Translations under genes and position numbers: made by a program
In this document: piece after piece, positions 15,359-21,186 of the stretch
Layout of the letters: each line of letters starts with the position of its first letter
How positions within the stretch are numbered: the first letter of the stretch is position 1
NCBI GenBank assembly: GCA_905211485.1
Contig: CAJMAW010000046.1
Coordinates: forward strand, 1-21,186
Source of the DNA: an uncultured Lentisphaeria bacterium
GTDB lineage: Bacteria; Verrucomicrobiota; Lentisphaeria; Victivallales; UBA1829
DNA length: 21,186 bases
Direction: 5' to 3'
Notes under the pieces: model-generated
Told to the model about the DNA's origin: nothing
Databases searched by the model: none
The model's input: only the letters and a program-made list of their open reading frames with translations

Positions 15359-16135
15359 TCAGAGCTGCATCCCGCCGGCCACGGGGATGTCGGTTCCCGT
15401 AATGTAGCTTCCCGCGTCGGAACAGAGCAGAAGAGCCGTTCCCGCGCAGTCTGCCGGAGTCCCGATCCGTTTCGCCGGAATGCCTCGGAGAAGTGTTTCC
15501 ACAAGAGCATGATCCGAAAGGGCTTCCCGGTTCCTGTCGGTTGCGATGACTCCCGGCGCAAGGCAGTTGAACGTGATCCCTTCCGCCGCATAATTTCTCG
15601 CACAGTTTTTGATCAGATTCGACAACGCCGATTTCGTCGCCGCATACACTGCCAGACGCGGCGACTGTTTCCACTGGTTGACGCTCCCGACGGCAAGCAC
15701 TCTCCCCCATTTCCTTTCCCTCATCCCCGGGAGAAACCCTTCGATCAGGCGGAATGAGGCGGAGACATTGACCTGGAACTGCCATTCAAAATCCTCCTCC
15801 CGGAATTCCGGCACGGTCTGATACTTCTGAACCGAGGCGTTCAGGACAAGAATGTCGATTTCCCCCGCTTCGGAAATCAGGCGTGGCAGTTCCTCCGGGC
15901 TGGAGAGTTCCGCCGTCAGGGCTCGGCAGGCAATGCCTTCTTTCCGCGCCGTTTCCACGGCTTCGTTCAATGTGGCGTTCTCTCCGGTTGCGTGGAAAAG
16001 AATTTCCGCCCCCGCTCTCCCGAGCGTCAAGGCGATTTCCCGTCCGATCCCGCGGCCGGAACCGGTTACAAGGGCTCTCCGTCCATGGAGGTTGAACAAG
16101 CGGGAGATTTCAGGATTCATCATTGTCGTCATCAT
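15359..16135 (-). CDS. SDR-family oxidoreductase, probably sugar-related
   Basis: Classical short-chain dehydrogenase (258 residues) using NAD(P). Cofactor motif TGSGRGIG (24-31), NAS at 99-101 (usual NAG), and the triad Ser151, Tyr164 and Lys168 (YAATK) are all intact. The sequence resembles gluconate 5-dehydrogenase/FabG-like enzymes, but the substrate cannot be read off. It begins 2 bases after the stop of the 700-residue GH42-like protein, so the two are one operon, and a role in oxidising or reducing a sugar released by that protein is likely. Several Met codons cluster at the start; MNPEI at 16120 is an alternative. It is not the fatty-acid FabG, which lies at 13361. Confidence 0.88.
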   Translation of the reverse strand: MMTTMMNPEISRLFNLHGRRALVTGSGRGIGREIALTLGRAGAEILFHATGENATLNEAVETARKEGIACRALTAELSSPEELPRLISEAGEIDILVLNASVQKYQTVPEFREEDFEWQFQVNVSASFRLIEGFLPGMRERKWGRVLAVGSVNQWKQSPRLAVYAATKSALSNLIKNCARNYAAEGITFNCLAPGVIATDRNREALSDHALVETLLRGIPAKRIGTPADCAGTALLLCSDAGSYITGTDIPVAGGMQL

Positions 16136-16137
16136 TG

Positions 16138-18240
16138 TCAGATTCCGTCCTCTCTTTTGAATTTCGGATAAACGCAGAAATACAGCGGCTGGAAACAGCG
16201 GAAGCGTGCCAGACGGAAAATCAGAGTCCCCTCCTCTTCAAAACGGAATTCATGGAACGGAGTCCATTCCCCTGCGGGACTCAGGACTTCCACTCGTCCC
16301 GGTTCCGCTGAGAAGTTCATCCGTGCCTCGATTCCGTCCAGCGGATCCAGCGAAAGATTGTAAAGCCCGATCAGCGAATGGGTTTCCCCGTCGACGCGGA
16401 ACGGGAGCGCACGGCGGTCTCCCCCGAGAAAGAGCGGAAGCTCCCTCCCACCGGAAAGACGCCGGAAAAGATGATGCAGCATTTCCTTCCGTTTCGGTGT
16501 CGCGAATCCGGAGGACAGCGCTCCGGTCTCCACTGGATAGACCGCGATTCTGCCGCCCGCCTTGTTTTCGTAATAACAGCAGCAGGGGAAGCGTCTGTTC
16601 AGGTCTACGTCGACCAGGCAGCTGATTTCCTCGGCGCCCGGGAGGAGCCCGAGTTCCAGAACGAGCGGTTTCCGGGTATGGATCGCGGTGTCGAAGAAGC
16701 ATTTCTCTCCTCCTCCGAACGTCCGGTTCAGCAGATGTTCCCCTCCGATCGGGAAGGTGGTGTTCAGCCGGAAACTGCCCCGGATTTCCGCGCCGAGATA
16801 CTCCCCGAATCCGCGTTCGCAGAGGGGCTGAAACGCGGCTGCGTCAATGAACGCGGCCCGGGAAAGAATCTTTCGGATCTCCGCATCCGAAGCCGCGCGG
16901 ATGTTCTGCCCGCAGAGCAGGGAGACGGGGGGATCTTCCTGAAATCCCACCGCGAACCCCATATTCTGAAGATGTTCCGCAAAATCGCAGCTTTCCCCCT
17001 GCAGGCCGCCAGCACAGGCGGAATTGCTCCCCAGATGTTTCTTTTCGGCGGAACCGGGGAAGAAACATCCCCCGAGCCCCGCATCGGAGCCCCCGCGCGG
17101 ATAACGCTCCTTCAGCGCGGAAAGGAAAGGCTTCTGCGCAAGAAGACTTTTCAGAATGTCTTCGTTTGCGGCCATGGGGGTGCCGGAATGATCGAAGAGG
17201 TTCAGAGTCAGGGCGTCGCATCCGCTTCCGATGGCGGCGCTGTTCTGCAGAAAGAGGAAGGTGTTGCTTTTGGAATAGTTGGAATAGGGAAAGTTTTCGA
17301 TTTCGCCCTCCTCGATGCAGGGGGAGGCGGGTGAGACGGGCGAGGAGGCGAAGGCGCGGCGGGTGAGACGGATCTGATTGACCGTCTGGCGGAGTCCCGT
17401 CAAAGATCCCTCCTCGTAATTCCCGAGCGGAGGACGGCTGGCAACGGGGCGTTTCCCCGGTCCGGACATGATCCGGTACAGATTCCCCCAGTCGCGCCCG
17501 TCGACGGTGTGGTAGTCCGGGCCGCTCGACATCAGACCCACGATCGTTTCCGGCGACACCGCATGGACCGTCTCCTCCATCAGCCGGATCACTTCCTCCG
17601 TGCATTCCCTCAGGAAGTCCAGCCAGAGTTTCCGGAGCGGGTCCGGAGTCCCGTGCGCAAAGACCTTTGCCGCGATTTCCTCCCGCGTGAAAACACTCCC
17701 GCAGCGTTCGTTGAAGCGGCGGATGTGTTCATCGCAGAAGCAGCCTGTCCCCACAGGGCCGTGTCCGGACCAGCGGATGTCGTCCTCTATCCAGATGACT
17801 GCGGGATGCGTTTCCGCGTACAGAGTCCACTGTTTCCGGAGATAGTCGCGCCATCCCCGGGAAATGCTGCAGGCGCAGTCGGTAGCACGGACTCCGGCAG
17901 AAGAGGTGATCATGGACCAGTCCGGATGCTGACGGTCCACATGCCGTCCCCGGTCCCCGTGCCCCTGCGTCACATTCGGATTCAGCGAATAGACGATCCC
18001 CGCCTCTTCCAGCGCCTCTTTGATCCGGAACAGGATCTTCTGATAATTCCTCAGCCATTCCAGAGTCGGATAGGCATGGGTGAATGTGCCGGAATCAATG
18101 AAAACACACAATTCGTCTATCGCGTATTTCCGGCACATCAGAACTGCCTCCTGAAGGGCTTCCTCCCATTTCCAGGGGGGGATGGTCCGGCGAAGCACAT
18201 AAAGAAAATCCCGTTTTTCCGTCAGTTCCTTGTAATTCAT
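16138..18240 (-). CDS. Putative glycoside hydrolase, GH42-like TIM barrel, unclassified family
   Basis: A 700-residue protein without signal peptide. The N-terminal half looks like a GH42-type barrel: FIDSG (47-51), SLNPNVTQGHGDRGRH (85-100), then VIWIEDDIRWSGHG (148-161) followed by CFCDEHIRRFN (167-177). The acidic strand-end plus Cys-x-Cys-type motif recalls beta-galactosidase-like GH42 proteins. A second acidic cluster, EGEIENFPYS (311-320), could supply the other carboxylate. The C-terminal third resembles the beta-rich accessory part of such enzymes. The start is ATG 18240: AGGAGGAG lies 5 bases upstream, and the longer frame adds only an Arg-rich run. It overlaps the small upstream ORF as ATGA and is followed by an SDR. 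A cytoplasmic oligosaccharide hydrolase is my inference; no activity is known. Confidence 0.7.
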   Translation of the reverse strand: MNYKELTEKRDFLYVLRRTIPPWKWEEALQEAVLMCRKYAIDELCVFIDSGTFTHAYPTLEWLRNYQKILFRIKEALEEAGIVYSLNPNVTQGHGDRGRHVDRQHPDWSMITSSAGVRATDCACSISRGWRDYLRKQWTLYAETHPAVIWIEDDIRWSGHGPVGTGCFCDEHIRRFNERCGSVFTREEIAAKVFAHGTPDPLRKLWLDFLRECTEEVIRLMEETVHAVSPETIVGLMSSGPDYHTVDGRDWGNLYRIMSGPGKRPVASRPPLGNYEEGSLTGLRQTVNQIRLTRRAFASSPVSPASPCIEEGEIENFPYSNYSKSNTFLFLQNSAAIGSGCDALTLNLFDHSGTPMAANEDILKSLLAQKPFLSALKERYPRGGSDAGLGGCFFPGSAEKKHLGSNSACAGGLQGESCDFAEHLQNMGFAVGFQEDPPVSLLCGQNIRAASDAEIRKILSRAAFIDAAAFQPLCERGFGEYLGAEIRGSFRLNTTFPIGGEHLLNRTFGGGEKCFFDTAIHTRKPLVLELGLLPGAEEISCLVDVDLNRRFPCCCYYENKAGGRIAVYPVETGALSSGFATPKRKEMLHHLFRRLSGGRELPLFLGGDRRALPFRVDGETHSLIGLYNLSLDPLDGIEARMNFSAEPGRVEVLSPAGEWTPFHEFRFEEEGTLIFRLARFRCFQPLYFCVYPKFKREDGI

Positions 18241-18590
18241 GCTTCTCCTCCTCCGTTGTTTCCGCCGCCGGAGGAGCCGGACGATCCGGGAAAAGAGTTT
18301 CTTCCTCCCCCGCATCCGAGTCCCCATTCGCCTTTGATGAGGCGGCGTTTGGCTTCCAGAAGTTTTTTCCCTCCGTTTTCTCCTCCGTTTCCGCCGGAAT
18401 GGAACGGGAAAGAAGGAGGAGAAGAAGAAGATTCCTCTCTTCCGCCCCTGAGCGCGGAAGCGGAAGGGGGGAATACATCATCCGTTCCCGGGAACTTCCG
18501 CTCCGGAACTGGAGAAGTCTGCTCCGGAGGAGGAGACTTCTGCCCGGGAGAAGACGCCTGCCTGCGGATGTCTGAAGGCATATCGTTCAT
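18237..18590 (-). CDS. Small Gly/Ser/Pro-rich protein of unknown function, coupled to the GH42-like gene
   Basis: A 117-residue frame whose stop overlaps the next start as ATGA. Its start has AAGGAG about 12 bases upstream, longer than ideal. The N-terminal half is Ser/Pro-rich. After a Gly/Asn run comes a more ordered-looking basic stretch, KKLLEAKRRLIKGEWGLGCG, then a Gly/Ser tail. Low-complexity composition could arise from the locally purine-rich DNA rather than selection, so it may not be a real protein. In favour are the stop-start overlap and the amphipathic KRRLIKGEWG segment. If real, it could be a small accessory or leader peptide controlling the downstream enzyme. Confidence 0.4.
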   Translation of the reverse strand: MNDMPSDIRRQASSPGQKSPPPEQTSPVPERKFPGTDDVFPPSASALRGGREESSSSPPSFPFHSGGNGGENGGKKLLEAKRRLIKGEWGLGCGGGRNSFPGSSGSSGGGNNGGGEA

Positions 18591-18774
18591 AATGAGCTGA
18601 AACTCCTTGTGTTTTTGTCTTTCTTTCTCTCTTGCCTTCTCTCTTGAATTGAATTTTGTTTTTGAGGTGAAAATTCTTTCATCTATACGGCAGGAGGGAA
18701 GGGAAACGGGGAAAGAAGGAAATCAAAGTGGGAAAAACATCGGCCGATGCCGGAGGAGAGGAGACGGGTCTCCC
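18591..18774. other. Intergenic region between the GH10-like gene and the small ORF
   Basis: No supportable gene. It contains a TTCTCTCTTG direct repeat near 18620-18650, AT-rich sequence around 18640-18670 that could hold a minus-strand promoter (no clear hexamers), and the palindrome listed as a possible terminator. Confidence 0.45.
18733..18749 (-). terminator. Possible intrinsic terminator after the GH10-like gene
   Basis: CATCGGCCGATG (18738-18749) is a perfect 12-bp palindrome. On the minus strand it is followed directly by TTTTT. The stem can only be about 4-5 bp once a loop is allowed, extended slightly by GG/CC neighbours, so strength is doubtful. The position, about 70 bases after the stop, fits. 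Confidence 0.4.
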
Positions 18775-18822
18775 TGTTCCCGTGTTTCCGTATTTTCGCG
18801 TTTCCGAGTTTCCTTATTTCAG
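18775..18822. repeat. Degenerate 8-bp tandem repeats overlapping the GH10-like stop codon
   Basis: Six consecutive 8-base units follow the pattern NNTTTCCG: TGTTCCCG, TGTTTCCG, TATTTTCG, CGTTTCCG, AGTTTCCT, TATTTCAG. The last unit overlaps the stop codon of the GH10-like gene. Regular 8-base phasing without identical units suggests an old or mutating short tandem array. Confidence 0.6.
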
Positions 18823-20150
18823 TCGAGGCGGATGTCGACTTCGTTTTTCCGTCCGCGGACGAGTTTTTCGGTCCGCTCGAAGGTTTTTCCATCCTGCGTC
18901 CGGATCCGGATGTCGTAGGTCCCGAAGAAGCCCCGCAGATAGTTTTTCCGGTCGGACTCATAGACGGAGTCCTGCGAAGTGATCCACTCTTCCCGGATCA
19001 GTTTCCGGAGCGTTTCATAGGCGGGTTTGGGCCGGAGCGAACGCGTGAGGAGTCCTCCCTTTGCGTGATTTTCGACTCCGAGCGCGGTATCGTCCACCAG
19101 GTTCCACCAGATGATTCCGTTTGTGGCGGCGTGTCCGAACCAGATGCGGTACATGCATTCGGTGACCCGTCTCTGGAACTCGCTGCAGTCGCTTCCGAGG
19201 TCTTCGCGTCCGGTGATGGTGACTTCCGAAATGGTCAGGGGCAGCCCCACTTTCGCATAGATGTCCAGGACGTCGTTGATGTATTCGGGATTGAAGTAGT
19301 ACTCTCCCCACCAAGGAAGCATGTCCTCCACATTCGGGCAGCCGATGTGATGGCACTGGACTCCGAGACAGTCGATGCGCCGTCCCGAGGAGAGGAGCCA
19401 GTTTTCGAGCATGTTGTTCATGGAATAATATCCATGATGGTCGCGCCAGAGGTGTCCGTCGTTGTAATTGAAGCGGGTGGAGCAGGGGAAGTACTTTTCC
19501 GCGATATCGAAGGCGAAATGCCCGAAATCCTCCGGAACAAACTGGGACGGAGTGTTGTAGGTGATTTCATTGGTCACGTCCCAGTTGGAGATGCGGTCTC
19601 CGTAGCGTTCCGCGATTTCCCGCACATGCCTTTCGTAAAGCTTCTTGAGATGTTCCGTGGTGTCTCTGCGGATCCATCCGGGGTTGTGATGGTCGTAGAG
19701 CAGGAGGTGCCCTTTGGGGGTGATGTTGTTCTGTTCGCAGAATTCCAGCAGAAGATCGGGCGGCGGGCGGCGGTAGACCTTCGGACTGTTCTTGTCGTAG
19801 CGCGGGTGATTGCGTTCGGGTTCGAGGTCTCCCCAGTAGAAGGGGATGACCATCAGATTGAAGAGTTCCTTGAAATATTTTTTATAGGCTTCGTTTTCGG
19901 CCTCTTCGGGGAATTCGTCGAACATGAAGCCGTTGCATCCGAATTCGAATTCGTGTCCGGTCTGGCGGAAGGAGACGTCTGCGCGCCCTTCGTAGGGTGA
20001 CCCGTCCGCATGGACGAGCCGGTAGCGCATCATGCCCTTCCGGTACAGTTCCGGTCCGTGTTCGATCCTGGCGAGCGTTTCTGGATCGGGGTGGCGGATG
20101 TATTTCAGAAGCCTGGAAATGTATTCCTGTTCGTCTGTCTGCGTGGTCAT
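18819..20150 (-). CDS. GH10-like glycoside hydrolase (xylanase family), cytoplasmic
   Basis: A 443-residue GH10-type TIM barrel with no signal peptide. An N-terminal beta-rich segment (about 40-70) precedes the barrel. The acid/base Glu195 lies in NWDVTNEI and the nucleophile Glu309 in LTISEVTI; GVQCHHIG and GIIWWNLVDD are further family landmarks. The usual HxLxWH substrate motif reads GHLLLYDHHNPGW, so the conserved Trp is Tyr and subsite -1 may differ from true xylanases. About 50 C-terminal residues (RGFFGTYDIRI) form a small beta module shared with the neighbouring paralogue. GAGGAG lies 8 bases before the ATG; the paralogue stops 12 bases upstream. Catalytic residues are intact; xylan as substrate is unproven. 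Confidence 0.9.
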   Translation of the reverse strand: MTTQTDEQEYISRLLKYIRHPDPETLARIEHGPELYRKGMMRYRLVHADGSPYEGRADVSFRQTGHEFEFGCNGFMFDEFPEEAENEAYKKYFKELFNLMVIPFYWGDLEPERNHPRYDKNSPKVYRRPPPDLLLEFCEQNNITPKGHLLLYDHHNPGWIRRDTTEHLKKLYERHVREIAERYGDRISNWDVTNEITYNTPSQFVPEDFGHFAFDIAEKYFPCSTRFNYNDGHLWRDHHGYYSMNNMLENWLLSSGRRIDCLGVQCHHIGCPNVEDMLPWWGEYYFNPEYINDVLDIYAKVGLPLTISEVTITGREDLGSDCSEFQRRVTECMYRIWFGHAATNGIIWWNLVDDTALGVENHAKGGLLTRSLRPKPAYETLRKLIREEWITSQDSVYESDRKNYLRGFFGTYDIRIRTQDGKTFERTEKLVRGRKNEVDIRLD

Positions 20151-20162
20151 GATTTCATCTCC

Positions 20163-21186
20163 TCAGTTCAAAGTGAGAAATGTTTCTTTTTCCTCACCTT
20201 CTGCGGAAAGCCACCGGAGGCGGTACGTGCCCCGGAATCCGCGAAATTCGATCAGGCCGTCTCTGCCTGCGGTGACGCTGGTTCTGGTTTTCCATTCGCG
20301 GTTGATAAGGTCGTTGAGAGCGAAATACGAGCTTTTCGGCTGCATGTCGCGCGTGAAGAGTCCGGAGACGGAGGGTTCGCCGGGAGCTCCGCAGTCGTCC
20401 ACGACATTCCACCAGGTGATGCCCATCATCTTCGGAATGCTGAACCAGAGCCGATAGAGATTGCGCGCGATGACCGCCTGGATGATCTGCCCGCGTGCAT
20501 CGTTCGCCGGAGATGTGATGGTGATCTCGGAAAGGTGTATCGGGAGATTGGCCTTCGAGAGACGTTCCATGGTCTCTCGGACGGAGGCGGGGGACTGCAC
20601 TTGGCTTTTCCCGTCGGCGATGTCCAGACAGGTCTGGGGATCGAAGAGATGCATCTGTGCGCCCATGATGTCGATGCGGCATCCGCGGCGGATGAGGTCG
20701 GCGGTTTCTTCCACGTATTCATCGGTCAGGAAGTAGTCGTTGATGTTCAGCTTCACGTTTCCGGGGAAGGCGTCGTCTGCGATCTGCATGGAGCGGAACG
20801 GATAGTCGCCGGGCATCAGCCCGTAGACGCTTTTGCAGAGGCGGGAACCGGGGACAAGACGTTTGTTCGCAAAATCGCTTGCGCTTTCGTTTACGACGTC
20901 CCAGCTGTGGATGCGTCCGCGGTAATGTCCCGCGATCCGGCGGATGCGCAGTTCCATCAGGCGGTTCAGTTCCTCCGTGTATTCGGGGATCAGTTCCGCC
21001 ATTTCCCCGGCGCTTTTGGACATGAAGTTGGTCCCGCAGCGCACATCGGTCATCATCTGCACCAGATATTCCTTCGGCAGCTTGGCCAGCTGCCAGCGCG
21101 GATACTGCCAGGTATGGTTCCCCCACGTGAGGGTGTGCCCGTGCAGGCGGATGCCTTTGCTTTCACAGAATTCCACCACCGGGTCC
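20163..21186 (-). CDS. GH10-like glycoside hydrolase, N-terminus outside the window
   Basis: The reading frame runs off the right edge; 340 codons plus the stop are visible, and the true start lies beyond 21186. It shows GHTLTWGNHTWQYPRW (a GH10 HTLxW variant that keeps the Trp), the acid/base Glu in HSWDVVNES, GAQMHLF, the nucleophile Glu in IHLSEITI and GITWWNVVDD. The C-terminal RGFRGTYRLRW module matches that of the next gene. The two proteins clearly arose by duplication but have diverged widely. Both lie in one transcription unit, 12 bases apart. Whether it carries a signal peptide cannot be judged. Confidence 0.9.
   Translation of the reverse strand, partial: DPVVEFCESKGIRLHGHTLTWGNHTWQYPRWQLAKLPKEYLVQMMTDVRCGTNFMSKSAGEMAELIPEYTEELNRLMELRIRRIAGHYRGRIHSWDVVNESASDFANKRLVPGSRLCKSVYGLMPGDYPFRSMQIADDAFPGNVKLNINDYFLTDEYVEETADLIRRGCRIDIMGAQMHLFDPQTCLDIADGKSQVQSPASVRETMERLSKANLPIHLSEITITSPANDARGQIIQAVIARNLYRLWFSIPKMMGITWWNVVDDCGAPGEPSVSGLFTRDMQPKSSYFALNDLINREWKTRTSVTAGRDGLIEFRGFRGTYRLRWLSAEGEEKETFLTLN

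Noticed and set aside
16378..17334. 318-codon plus-strand open frame
   Set aside because: Antisense to the GH42-like gene; no ribosome site or domain seen.
18241..18327. Longer start for the GH42-like protein
   Set aside because: Adds only an Arg-rich run with no ribosome site, whereas ATG 18240 has AGGAGGAG at ideal spacing.
18747..20000. 417-codon plus-strand open frame
   Set aside because: Antisense to the GH10-like gene, which has both catalytic Glu residues and a good ribosome site.

Overview
The window reads as a stretch of chromosome from a moderately GC-rich, diderm, probably gut- or rumen-type bacterium. Three things point to the Lentisphaerota/Verrucomicrobiota (Victivallis-like) side of the PVC group: a FabD with the GLSLGEY nucleophile elbow also seen in chlamydiae and plants, tandem cytoplasmic-looking GH10 paralogues, and a large GH42-like protein of unclassified family. 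This placement is inference from gene content; no rRNA or other phylogenetic marker is present.

Layout. (1) 1-1602: a lone quinolinate synthase gene (nadA, minus strand) and a 520-base purine/pyrimidine-biased spacer without a convincing gene. (2) 1603-4098, plus strand: a compact ECF sigma factor / zinc-finger anti-sigma / membrane-anchored low-complexity protein / unknown protein module. Two of its gene junctions look like frameshifts or recoding sites. (3) 4294-15080, minus strand: a long co-directional block of housekeeping genes, in transcription order fabD, fabG, acpP, fabF, a LysM lipoprotein, phoH/ybeZ, a PgpH-type 7TM-HD phosphodiesterase, ybeY, a CNNM/CorC-type CBS protein and a DUF502 membrane protein. 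acpP has its own good promoter and is followed by a canonical intrinsic terminator just before fabF, so the carrier protein can be made in excess of the enzymes. (4) 15359-21186, minus strand: a carbohydrate-catabolism segment. It holds an incomplete GH10-like gene at the window edge, a complete GH10-like gene, a short Gly/Ser/Pro-rich ORF translationally coupled to a 700-residue GH42-like protein, and an SDR oxidoreductase 2 bases behind that.

How the parts work together. The fab genes form the malonyl-ACP loading, condensation and ketoreduction core of type II fatty acid synthesis. The phoH-pgpH-ybeY-CNNM series is the widespread RNA-maturation/ribosome quality/cyclic-dinucleotide neighbourhood, here preceded by a LysM envelope lipoprotein. 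The GH10/GH42-like/SDR segment probably breaks down internalised plant or host glycans; no transporter or regulator for it lies in the window. The sigma/anti-sigma module is the least understood part and the best candidate for something undescribed. I found no tRNA, rRNA, CRISPR array, insertion sequence or phage gene.
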